Assembly: GCF_009727055.1 (NCBI RefSeq)
Contig: NC_052355.1
Location: 5,512,927 to 5,576,926 of the forward strand
DNA from: Benincasa hispida
Lineage: Eukaryota; Streptophyta; Magnoliopsida; Cucurbitales; Cucurbitaceae
Length of the DNA: 64,000 nucleotides
Direction of reading: 5' to 3'
The notes below the pieces were generated by a model. It did no database searches and was not told the DNA's origin. It saw nothing but the letters and a program-made list of their open reading frames with translations. This document shows positions 42,839 to 53,483 of the stretch, piece after piece. The translations under genes and the position numbers were made by a program. The stretch's first letter is position 1; each line of letters starts with the position of its first letter.

Positions 42839-44285
42839 GTCCCTTAAGGGCTGATTCTGAGGCTTGAACATAGTGGCCACAACTTCTCTTTGGAAGAGAA
42901 GACTCAGTCATAGTAGGATTATGACTTATGTTTACTAGAGGGATCTGTGGTACTTAAAGAGTTAGAGGGATTTGTGGTACTTAAGGACTCAGTCATAACG
43001 GTTATTGGCCCAACTGTACTTAAGATGGACACTTAATGTATCTGTGGTAAGGAGAGTTTAGTTGTCAGTCTTTAGTGGAGTGCCTGGAAGTTAACGGATG
43101 CTGGATCCAGTGATTAAAGAGTTTAGTCAGTTATTTACGTACCGTTGGAGCTTCAAGCTACAGATCCAAAAGGTCCCCTTGGTAGCTCAATGGATTCAGT
43201 TAAGGATTAGTTCTTGGTGTTGATTTGAAATGTTCAAATTGACAAGAGGTAATTCGATTATATATGATATGATCGGTATGATGTATGAGATACATCTAGT
43301 GGAGGATTAATGTAAATGAGATTTACATTAAGTACCATGGAATAGAAAAAGAACTATGGTTTATATGTTTCATGAGATGAAATATTAAAAATCTACGTTA
43401 TAAATATAGTATGATAAGTTGGTTATCATTTATATTTATAATAATATTAATTATTGGATAATTAAATCTTTTTCCAATAACCAATTGAGTGGGAGGTTAT
43501 TGGTGGTTCATGGTAATCGTGAGATCAAAGGAAAATTGTTTTCCTAATTTTAGTAAGTTTTTTTGAAAAGTTTTTTTCAAAAGTAAATTTGAGATTTCTC
43601 TCTCGGAAAAGAATCTCACGGAGCTTGTCAAGTAAATACAGATTTACAAAGTGACAACTTGTTTTAGTAAATGATCGTGTAGTGTTTTGTAAGCGACAGA
43701 CAGGTACTAAGTGATGAGCTAAATGATCGCTTAGCTTTTTGTAGACGATCGCTTAGCTTTTGCTAAACAATTGGGCATCGACCTATCTGATAGATTTCTG
43801 TCTTCTCCCATGTTCCCAATCGTGTACACGATTGTTGATTCCTCCTTCATCTGCCTCAAACCAAGTCCAAACAAAGCCCACCCTCTTGATTCTCACACCG
43901 AGAATACTAAGGTAGCCTTTTTGGTGGTGTCATACTCAACTCGACACCATTGAGGTTCTGTGGAGGCTATTTGTGCTGTTGGGGAGTTCGTGACAGAGGC
44001 GATCGTTGAGTTTAAGTGTGAGGTGTTCGTGTTGTATAGTGGTCGTGTTGGTTGAGCGTTCGAGGTTGCTATGTTCGAGCGTTCGTGAGCAAGGAGCGTG
44101 GAGACGATTCTACAAATGTTCATAGCATTTTCCTTGTTCATTTGTAGTTATCATGCTGTAATTTCTATACTGATTGCATAATTGTATGTTTTGTTTACGA
44201 CTATAATTGTAATGTTCATACATGATTGTAATTTGGAATGATCTATTCCACTGCTCATAGAAATCCTTGTAATTGATTTCCTGCA
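42839..44285 (+). repeat. copia-H 3' LTR, first ~645 bp missing
   Basis: It begins at the 'cccttaagggctgattc' word, which lies about 646 bp into the 5' LTR. It then follows that LTR to 'gatttcctgca' at 44285. A single deletion removed RT, RNase H, PPT and the LTR start. A local rearrangement near 42950-43000 repeats 'ggtacttaa'. Confidence 0.88.
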
Positions 44286-44290
44286 CCCTA
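44286..44290 (+). repeat. target-site duplication of copia-H, right copy
   Basis: CCCTA equals 25649-25653. Confidence 0.93.
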
Positions 44291-44880
44291 TGCATCTACC
44301 GTTGGTAGTTTGAAGTTCGCGATCTTATGTACTAGAACTGACATCTGGTACGCAGTGCAGTAGATATCAGTCTAATCCAGGACAGGGTCACTGGACTGCC
44401 ATCAAGAACATCCTCAAGTATCTTCAGAGAACGAGGAACTACATGCTTGTGTATGGATCTAAGGATTTGATCCTTACTTCAAGATCGGTGTTCAATCTTA
44501 ACGGAGGACCTGTAGTGTGGTGAAGCACTAAGCAGGGGTGCATTGCTGACTCCACTATGGCGGCCGAGTATTTAGCGGATTGTGAAGCTGCTAAGGAGGT
44601 CGTTTGGCTCAAGAAGTTCCTGACTAATCTGGAAGTTGTTCCAGACATGTCTAGGCCCATCACCCTTTATTGTGATAATAATGGTGCTGTGGCGAATTCT
44701 AGAGAGCCTAGGAGTCACAAGTGCAACAAGCATATCGAGCGGAAATACCATCTCATCAGAGAGATTGTGCATTGAGGGGTCCCGATTGTTACGAAGATAG
44801 CTTTGGAGCACAATGTTGCTGATCTGTTTTTGAAGGCTCTCATGGCTACAATGTTTGAAGGTCACCTTTAAAGCATGGGT
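44291..44880 (+). pseudogene. copia-G RT end and RNase H
   Basis: This is the continuation of the RT interrupted at 25653. The text A-S-T-V-G-S-L is followed by a degraded CTRTDIWYAV block, then YLQRTRNYMLVYGSKDLIL in another frame. RNase H follows: ADSTMAAEYLADCEAAKEVVW, LYCDNNGAVANS, KHIERKYHLIREIVH. It breaks at TGA 44773-44775, after which VTKIALEHNVADLF can still be read. A deletion removed part of the RNase H start (44479-44490 region). Confidence 0.88.
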
Positions 44881-44999
44881 CTACGGGACCATCCATGTTT
44901 GGACTAGGGCAAGTGGGAGTAATGTTGTACTGGGCCTTTGTGCCCTAGTTTATTGATTTGTACTTGTATTTTTCTTGTACACCCCACTAGCTTTAGGAA

Positions 45000-45010
45000 A
45001 AGTGGGAGAT
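45000..45010 (+). other. copia-G polypurine tract
   Basis: AAGTGGGAGAT lies directly before the LTR. A second similar tract (ggcaagtgggag) lies at 44909-44920, as is common in this family. Confidence 0.88.
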
Positions 45011-46981
45011 TGTTAGGGTTGATGCCCTAAATCTCGTAGGGTTCAATAGTTTGTAAACACCTGTATGAACAAACATTATGTGATGTAATAATATGAGATA
45101 TTTTATTCACTACAGTCTTTGAAATATGTGATTTTTTAGTTGCACTAACCACAAACCAATAAACTAAGATCCTTGATTATTGTTGTAACTTAAGCATGTA
45201 TGTGATGACATACAAGTAGATCATGCTTTAAGTGATAATCTAAATAGTCTGTAGTAGATGGATAAAGGAGGGAAACCTTATCCTGTGGATGCTACGAGTG
45301 TGGCTCGCTTTGTAGATGTTACAAGTGTTGTAAAGTGCTACAAATGGTCTGATCCTGATCATTCATGAATTAGACATGCGAACGAGGATGCTCTATACAA
45401 AAGAGTTTGTATAAGACCAGACCACGAAATGATTAGTCTCGTTATATAACGCTATTCATGACAGAGACTTTCATTTCACTAGGATGACCATAGGTAACAT
45501 GACCTTAATCCTGAGTGAGTTGGGAACTCCTACTTATGAGGGCGGTCCTTTAACTTGTATGGGTGCGAGTATCCAGATCATCGATTCAAACCTACCACTC
45601 TGGGGATTCGTCGGATTGGGGAACTGGGAACTTGGCTACACAAGACGAAATTCACTATTTCCCCGATTTAAGGGTAAGTAGATAAATTGCTCTCTTAAGG
45701 GCTGATTCTTCCCTTAAGGGCTGATTCCGGGACTTGAACAATGTGGCGCCACACATTTTCTTAGCTCGAGAAGGATTTACTCATAATAGGACTATGATGT
45801 ATTCTTCATTAGAGGAATTAGTGGTACTTAAGGAGTTAGAGGTAATTACTAGGGCAAAATGGTAAATTGATTAGGTTGTACTTACGAGCGATTTGTGAAG
45901 GGTCATCGTACTGTTTATTTGTTATATCCAGTGGACACAGAAATATATATGTAGCGCGAAGAGTGTAGCTGCCAGTTTTTAGTTGAATGCCCAACAGTTA
46001 ACGAATGGTGAATATCGTGATTAAAGAGTTTAGTCAGTTATTCACGTACTGTTGGAGCTTCAAGCTACAAGTCCATAAGGTCCCCTTGGTAGCTCAATGG
46101 ATTCATGTTGAGAATAAATTTTTGAGTTAGTTTGAAGTGTTCAAATTAACAAAAGAAAATTTGATTATATATGATATAATTAATTTGTATCAATTATATG
46201 AAATATAATTGACTTAATGTATTAGATACATTAATTGGAGGAATTATTATTAAATGCTATAAGGGAGAAAAAGAACTATGGTTTATATATTAGGTTATGA
46301 ATATATTATTTATTTGTAATAAAATCAATTATTGGATAATTGGTTCCGATTTTTTCTCCTAATAACCAACTTAGTGGGAAGTTGCAATTAGTTATGGTAA
46401 CTGATGGATAAAATGAAAATGGTTTTCATTTTTATAGGATGCGATCATTAATCGATAGAGAATCATACGATCAAAAGAATTAGCTATACGATAGCTTGAG
46501 TGCATACATGATCGTGTAACGAGTTTTCTATATGATAGTCACTTGTTTTCTAAACGATCGAGTACTCAGTCTATATGATAGACTATAGTCATCTCCCACG
46601 TACTCGATCGTCTATATGATCTACCAAATTCCTCCTACCCTCTACCAAATCTTACAGAGCCCACAACTCCTGGATTCTCACACCGAGAATACCAAGGTAG
46701 CCTTCTGGTGGTGTCTTTTTATTGTTCGAGGATCGAGTGTTGTTTGTTCTTGATTGAAGAGATTGCTGAGGCTTGACATTCGTGTTGGTGAACGATCGTG
46801 CTGTTACATCAAGGGAACGAGAAGAATAGTTCTTCAAGGGTAAGTTCTCTTGATCCTTAGTATTTTCCTTTTGAAGCATGCTATAATTTAGAGTGTATGC
46901 ATAACTATTACTGTTTGATTGTAAATGTGTATGTTCTGTCCCAATGGGGTTTGGAACGATCTCGCATCCGCTCACTGGGTT
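45011..46981 (+). repeat. copia-G 3' LTR
   Basis: It starts TGTTAGGGTTGATGCCC, a different subfamily from copia-H but with the same block order: 'acttaagcatgtatgtga', 'gatcattcatgaattagac', 'gtgcgagtatcc', 'ggagcttcaagc', a CGATCG cluster at 46490-46620, and 'caccgagaataccaagg'. It fades at about 46981, next to minus-strand gag of another copia. There is no PBS, as expected for a 3' LTR. Confidence 0.85.
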
Positions 46982-46984
46982 CTT

Positions 46985-47335
46985 TTATAAGAATTCCTTC
47001 ATCTTTTGTGTGAAAAATCTTTCCCTCAAGAAAGCTTTATTAGGCAGGTCTTTGTTGAGATAAATCTTGTTTAGTTTGTTCCAGAGGGTATAAGCAGTAG
47101 GTTGGTCAACAATCTGCCTTAAAACACTATTTGTGACTTTCAAGACAGTGGTTCCATAAGCATTTACCTCCATTGTCTCTTTCTCTGCATCAGTGAGTGT
47201 TTTAGGGTATTTTGTAGGGTCAGTAATGGCTAGAAGAGGCTTCTGCTGTCCCAAGACTGCCTTAAACTTCGCTTTCCATAGTTCAAAGTCTGTCTTTCCA
47301 TCAAACTTCTCAATTTCATATCTAGTTGTAGCCAT
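46985..47335 (-). pseudogene. Tnt1-like copia gag, first 116 codons
   Basis: The minus strand starts MATTRYEIEKFDGKTDFELW and runs open to the junction with the copia-G LTR. The motifs KFDGKTDFELWK, VYxTTVLKVTNSVLRQIV-like text and AYTLWNKLNKIYLNKDLPNK are those of Tnt1/Tork-type copia gag (UBN2 family). It is a different lineage from the other copia elements here. It is cut off at 46985, so protease onward is missing. The ATG is preceded on the minus strand by a short leader and PBS, which supports this start. Confidence 0.85.
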
Positions 47336-47388
47336 TCTTGAACTTCAATAGAATTCAAATCTTGGAGCTGTCTTGAACTATTCACTGA

Positions 47389-47400
47389 GCTCTGATACCC
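47389..47400 (-). other. Tnt1-like copia primer-binding site
   Basis: The minus strand reads GGGTATCAGAGC, followed by TCAGTG. This is the initiator tRNA-Met PBS with one change at its first base. Confidence 0.85.
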
Positions 47401-47402
47401 CT

Positions 47403-48063
47403 TGTTGTCCCAGATAACTATGATCTTCTTGTTTGAAGTCACTGACTATTTAGAATTAACGGTTAAGTACAATTCAAGAATCAAGGGATATTGTATGCTT
47501 AAGGCTTCAAAACTCTTTTGTCATTTACCTGATGGCAGCTCAATCGTGTAGATAAAGCTCTAAATAACTGAACGATAGCTCAATTATGTAAACAATAGAA
47601 TGAAGCTCTAGATGATCGTGTAGATGACAATTGGTTAGAGCTAAACAATCGTATAGACGACAGCTGAAGAGCTAGACAATCATATAGACGATGCGATGCA
47701 GAGCTAAATGATCGTGTACACGATGCGATAGGAACTAAGTGATCGTGTAAATGATACTTAAGTAAATGCTAAACGATCGTAGAGTAAGAAAGAAAGAACA
47801 CAAGAGTTTAAGTGGTTCAACCAAAGGCCTACGTCCAGTGTGCATATCGGGAGGGTCTCTTTTATTACCTTTTCTTCTAAGTTATTATAGAATGAATGTC
47901 TTGCTCTCTCTCTCTTGTTATTCTCACATTCTTTTTTCTTTTAAACACAGGCACTCATGGTCAATGAAGCAGCTTTGATGGTTACAACAACATAACAGAA
48001 AGAAGACGACAACATTCAACTACCTGCAATATTTATTTTTTTTCTTCGGTTCTTTCTGTAACA
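47403..48063 (-). repeat. Tnt1-like copia 5' LTR (661 bp)
   Basis: It is bounded by TG (47403) and ACA (48063). On the minus strand it starts TGTTACAGAAAGAACC and ends GGGACAACA three bases before the PBS. At 47540-47790 it carries at least eight copies of the 'acgatcgtgtagacga' motif also seen in the other copia family. A short Tork-type LTR of this size is normal. Confidence 0.78.
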
Positions 48064-48709
48064 TGTAGTAATAATTGTTGCTAAATAAAAGGAACATAAA
48101 GATGTCTAGCATTTATTTATAAAATTTTAGAGATGTGTAAGAGGATTAAAAATTAAATTGTGAAATTAAAAAGCTTTCGTCTTTGAACTACATAAATGAC
48201 TCTTTCCCAATTATATTTGAAAAGTGTTAACATGAGTAAATGAAAAGGCTAAGATTATCTTTTTTATTAAGAAAAACTCCAACTTTAATTGACATCATCT
48301 GTAACATCAATTCATGCAATATTATAAATTCAAACCTGAATAATAACTAATAAAATCACATTAAAACTTTTTAACAAATTATACTTTAAACTCTTTTACA
48401 CATGTGCAACACACCCACTTTCAAACAAGTAGAATTAAAAAAAAAAAAACTATAAACTCTCTTGATTTCAAAAAAAAAAAAAAAAAAAAGATCGAACATA
48501 AATTTCTATTACGGGAAAAATAATCCAAATGCCTGCAAGATAAACAAAATTTAGTATTGGTGTAGTGTAAAGCAACACACACTTCGATGCTCAAGTTAGT
48601 CTCAGGTTTGTGAGTAACTTGACAGTAGAAAATAGTAGGACTTTTTGGGCGTACCTTCGATCAATGATTTTTATTTATATAGAATAGTAAAGTGTAATTA
48701 TGATGTTTT
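48064..48709. other. AT-rich sequence with no recognised element
   Basis: It is rich in A and T runs, including a run of about 20 A at 48470-48489. I find no LTR landmark, PBS, coding motif or repeat shared with the rest of the window. It may be the original host DNA into which copia-M and the Tnt1-like element inserted. Confidence 0.5.
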
Positions 48710-50087
48710 TGTTGGGATTGGTGTCCTAATTCTCTCGGAGTCTCGTTGTTTATTATACACATTATTTGATGAATAAAATAATTATTATTTTATTCTGGCA
48801 TTTACTCATATCCAATAAACAAAGCTCTATAGTTATCTTATGTAAACTTAAGCATGTATATGTGATATACAAGTGGATCATGCGTTAAGTGATAACCTAA
48901 ATAGGTCTTCAATATAAGGATTAAGGTGGTATACCTGATCCTAGTGATACTACGGATACGACCTGCTTTGTAGAGGTTTGCAAGTGTTGTAAACTACTAC
49001 ATATGATAGATTCTGACCATTCATGTGGAGACGTGCGAGCGGGGGTGTCCTATACAAAGAGTTTGTATAAGACTGAACCATGAGATGACTAGACTCTGTA
49101 TATAACGCCGTTGATACTAGAGACTTACATCTGACCTAAACGACCAAAAATGACACGACCTCAATCCTGAGTGTTTTGGGAACTCCTGCCTTTGAGGGCG
49201 ATCCTTTGATTAGTATGGGTGAGAGTGGCCAGATTGCCAACTAAACATGCCTACCTTTTTGGGGACTTGTCTGATTTAGGAGTTGGGAACTTAATCCAAA
49301 AGATGGAATTCACTTATTTCCCGAAGCAGGGATAAGTATAGAGATTGCTCCTTTAAGGGCTGATTCTGGGGCTTGAAAATAGTGGCCCCAACTTTTCTTT
49401 GGAAGAGAAGACTTAGTCATAGTAGGACTATGACTTATGTTCATTAGGGAGATCAGTGGTACATAAGGAGTTAGATGTAACTATATGGGCATAACGGTTA
49501 TTTGCCTAGCTGTACTTATGAGCGATCTGTGAAGGGTTGTCGCACTGCTGATTGGTTAAGATGGACACATAATATATCTGTTGTAAGTAGAGTTCAGCTG
49601 TCGGTCTTTAGTGGAGTACCTGGCAGTTAACGGATGGTGGATCCCGTGATTAAAGAGTTTAGTCGATTATTCACGTACGTTGGAGCTTCGAGCTACAAGT
49701 TCATAAGGTCCCCTTGGTAGCTCAATGGATTTAGTTAAGGATCAGTTCTTGGTGTTGATTTGAATGTTCAAATTGACAAGAGGTAATTCGATTATATATG
49801 ATATGATCGGTATGATGTATGAGACACTAGGATCAATGTAAATGAGATTTACATTAAGTACCATGGAATAGAAAAAGAACTATGGTTTATATGTTTCATG
49901 AGATTAAATATTAAAACTATAGGTTATAAATATAGTATGATAAATTGGTTATCATTTATATTTATAATAATATTAATTATTGGATAGTTAAATCTTTTTC
50001 CAATAACCAATTGAGTGGGAGGTTATTGGTGGTTCATGGTAACCGTGAGATAAAAGGAAAATTGTTTTTCTAATTTTAGTAAGTTCG

Positions 50088-50594
50088 TGTTGTGATACGG
50101 CCCGCTCTGTAGAGGTTTGCATGTGTTATAAACTACTATTGATGGTAGATCCTGATCATTCATGTGGAGACGTGCGAGCGGGGGTGTCCTATACAAAGAG
50201 TTTGTATAAGACCAGACCACGAGATGACTAGACTCTGTATATAACACCATTGATACTAGAGACTTACATCTCACCTAAATGACCATAGATGACACAACCT
50301 CAATCCTGAGTGTTTTGGGAGCTCCTGCCTTTGAGGGTGATCCTTTGATTAGTATGGGTGAGAGTGGCCAGATTGCCAACTCAACATGCCTACCTTTTTG
50401 TGGACTTTTTTGATTTGGGAGTTGGGAACTCAATCCAAAAGATGGAATTCACTCCTTTCCCGAAGCAGGGATAAGTATAGAGATTGCTTCTTTAAGGGCT
50501 GATTCCGGGGCTTGAAAATAGTGGCCCCAACTTTTCTTTGGAAGAGAGGACTCAGTCATAGTTGGACTATGACTTATGTTCATTAAAGAGATCA
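50088..50594 (+). repeat. duplicated LTR segment in copia-M
   Basis: It repeats 48955-49455 with scattered differences ('gagacgtgcgagcggggg', 'tagactctgtatataac', 'gggtgagagtggccagattg'). It marks an LTR-LTR fusion or unequal exchange, not a new insertion. Confidence 0.88.
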
Positions 50595-50599
50595 ATGGT

Positions 50600-52161
50600 T
50601 GGTCGCGTGCTATCGTGAGATGCTTTAGGAGTGTATAAAGTAAAACAGATTGGAAGAATAAAGTCTAAGTGCTGCATTCTGCCTTGATGCGTTTAAATGA
50701 ATGCAATGCGTTGGGGCATTAGTATTATGCACAGAAGGCATACAACTCCTTATAATAACGTTCAAGTTTTCCTAGATTACACCCAAGTATAAATCTAATC
50801 TAGGTTCCTGTCAAGTCCAGGGTCGATCACAGGAATTCAGTTTCACTAAGACAGATTATGCGTTGTACTTGCAGTAGGAGGGTTTTCCTAAATAAATGTG
50901 AAAGATGTAGTATTTACACTAACATGCCATGCCTGTGCAAGACAATACAAAAGAGTTGAGTGGAAAGTGAAGGATCATGTGAAAATGGAATTTAAGTAGG
51001 TGGACGCGCCGGTTAAAGATAGTTGCACACAACTGATGTAATGTGGATGAAATAGGATGGGTTGCTTATCTTTCTATTCATGCGTTAGACATCATTCAAC
51101 ACTTCTCAATGCGAATAACATACACGCCTATCTCTAGGGTGTATACGTCTAACTTAGAATGCAAGAAACACCAATAAATCTATCTCTAGCTGTACTAGGT
51201 GTTCTACTTAATGTGGCTTAGCTATTCTTTCGAACAACTAAGTAAAGAAGCTCTCACCAAGTTGTCAAGTTGGTTTAGGCGTTGGAATAGAATTATGCAT
51301 GAAGTACTAATGCTTTCAACGTAGACAGAAAATAAATAATAGCAAAAGTGATGATCAAATATATGAATTTTATAAAGGATCAATGAGTCTTTACAAAGAG
51401 CTATATTCAATCAAAATGAAATGGAAATGATATTAAGAGAGAAACTGAGTCAAGCCAAAGAATACAATCTCTTGTAGTTCTTGGCTCAATCTTGTTGTGT
51501 ACGATCACTTTAAAGAGCCGAGGACAGAGTATCTTTCTCAAGAATAACTTTCTCCATTCCCTAGCCGGCGGTGGTGGCGGTTCTCAACTCCTTTGATCGT
51601 CTTACACCTCGGCACAACTTGTACAAACTAAAACTAAGTCTACAAAATTACACAGAGTATGGAGCTTCTAATTGTCTGAACTCTTAATTCTGGAGGGTCT
51701 TCAAGTATTTCTAGGCATTGGTCTTGTCCACTTGAAGGATAGGCTGTATTTAAGTCCATGCCCTGGTCAGCATTAAACTCTATGTCCTGGTTGGCTGCTT
51801 GACCTCTGGAAGCTTTTCAGACGCCGCCTATTGCAGGTGCCCATGATTGTAAGTGGTGATGGGACACAATCGGCTCGGAGTAATGAATCTTCTATGCGTT
51901 GAATTCCCTTCGACGCATGGCTCATGTATTAGCGCGTTTCCTGCGTCACTTGTCTAATGTGTTATTGTCAATTCTTGTGTTGAAATCCTGCAAAATAGTG
52001 TGTTAGCGCCGCGATTTTTAGTGATAAACTTCTTTTACATGAAATTGCTATTGTTTAAGTAAATCCAGGTGTCTCTATTAAAAATGAGGAGATTTTATCA
52101 TAAAAAAACTAATTATTCTAACTTAAGAGAAAAGATAACTTGTATTTTTTACAAGTTATCA
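50600..52161 (-). repeat. solo LTR N inside copia-M LTR
   Basis: It interrupts the LTR word 'atcaatggtacttaagg'. The flanks are ATGGT (50595-50599) and GTGGT (52162-52166), a 5-bp TSD with one change. The ends are TGGTCGCG and AGTTATCA. On the minus strand it starts TGATAACTTGTA, as in other Athila-like LTRs. The text 'ccagggtcgatcacagg' near 50819 sits as in the Ty3-I LTR. No coding domain is present. Confidence 0.85.
52134..52160. repeat. 11-bp perfect hairpin at the edge of solo LTR N
   Basis: GATAACTTGTA (52134-52144), a five-T loop, then TACAAGTTATC (52150-52160). One arm begins one base from the LTR terminus. Confidence 0.93.
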
Positions 52162-53471
52162 GTGGTACTTAAGGAGTTAGATGTAACTATAGGGGCATAA
52201 CGGTTATTGGCCCAACTGTACTTATGAGCGATCTGTGAAGGGTTGTCGCACTACTGATTGGTTAAGATGAACACATAATATATCTGTGGTAAGTAGAGTT
52301 CAGCTTTCGGTCTTTAGTGGAGTACCTGGAAGTTAACGGATGGTGGATCCCGTGACTAAAGAGTTTAGTCAGTTATTCATGTACTGTTGGAGCTTCAAGC
52401 TACAAGTCCATAAGGTCCCATTGGTAGCTCAATGGATTCAATTAAGAATCAATTCTTGGTGTTGATTTGAAATGTTCAAATTGACGAGAGATAATTTGAT
52501 TATATATTATATGATCAGTATGGTGTATGGATACATCAAGTGGAGGATTAATGTAAATGAGATTTACATTAAGTACCATGGAATAGAAAAAGAGCTATGG
52601 TATATTAAAACTATAGTTTAAAAATATATTATGGTAAGTTAGTTATCATTGATATTTATAATAATATTAATTATTGGATAATTGACTCTTTTTCTCTAAT
52701 AACCAATTCATGGTAAGTGTGAGATAAAATGAAAAATGTTTTCCTAATTTTAGTAAGTTTTGCAAAATTTTGTTTTGAGATTTTTCTCTCTAAAAAAAAA
52801 TTCTCATGCAAGTTGTCAAGTAAATAGGATTTACTAAGAGGCAGCTTGGATAAGGTAAACGATCATGGAGTGTTTGTAGGCGACAGACACTTAGTTAAGC
52901 GATGAGCTAAACGATCGCATAGCTTTCGGTATACGATCGCTTAGCTTTTCCTAAATGATTCGACATCAACCTATACGATACGTCCTGCCATCTCCCACTT
53001 GCTCAATTGTTTACACGATTGTTGTTTCCTCCATCTTCTGTCTCAAACCAAGTCCACACAGAGCCCACCCTTGGATTCTCACACGGAGAATACCAAGGTA
53101 GCCTTCTTGGTGGTGTCATACTCAACTCGGCACTGTCGAGGTTCTGTGGAGGCCGTTCATGTTGTTGGGGTGTTCGTGACCGAGGCGATCACTGAGTTCG
53201 AGTGCCCGGTGTTCGTATAGTGTAGCGATCATGTTGGACAAGTGTTCGGGTGTTGCTGTGTTCGAGTGCTCATGATCAAGGAACTTGGCAATGAGTCTGC
53301 AAAAGTGTGTAGCGTTTCTCCTTGATCATTTGTATTATCATACTGTAATTTATGTGATTAATGCATAACCAGTTTCTGTTTATGACTGTAACTGTAAAGT
53401 TCATATATGATTGTAATTTGGAATGATATTTTCGCTGCACATGGAAATCCTCGTGTTCGATTTCCTTCAAT

Positions 53472-53483
53472 TGGTATCAGAGC
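53472..53483 (+). other. copia-M primer-binding site, intact
   Basis: TGGTATCAGAGC, followed by CAGG, is a perfect initiator tRNA-Met PBS. Confidence 0.94.

Larger units (their letters stand above)
25654..44285 (+). mobile_element. copia-H, complete insertion with internal deletions
   Basis: A Ty1/copia element bounded by LTRs and a 5-bp TSD. It holds a 5' LTR (25654-27790), PBS, leader (27791-28987 and 40754-41345), protease and integrase remnants (41346-42838) and a shortened 3' LTR (42839-44285). Most of gag and all of RT and RNase H are deleted. Ty3-I sits in its leader, so without Ty3-I it spans about 6.9 kb. Confidence 0.9.
48710..53469 (+). repeat. copia-M 5' LTR, composite (tandem partial duplication plus solo LTR)
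   Basis: It starts TGTTGGGATTGGTGTCC at 48710 and ends TTCCTTCA at 53469 before an intact PBS. From 48710 to about 50087 it matches the first ~1.4 kb of the copia-H LTR. At about 50088 it jumps back to LTR position ~245 ('gatacggcccgctctgtagagg') and runs to the end, interrupted by solo LTR N. Removing both extras would leave a normal ~2.1 kb LTR. The 52860-53030 part has the CGATCG motifs. Confidence 0.85.

Noticed and set aside
46985..47442. Host gene with a protein-interaction domain
   Set aside because: The text is Tnt1-like copia gag, and it is preceded by a PBS and an LTR on the same strand.
53472..53483. tRNA gene fragments at the PBS positions
   Set aside because: Only 12-18 bases complementary to tRNA 3' ends, each next to an LTR end. 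These are primer-binding sites.
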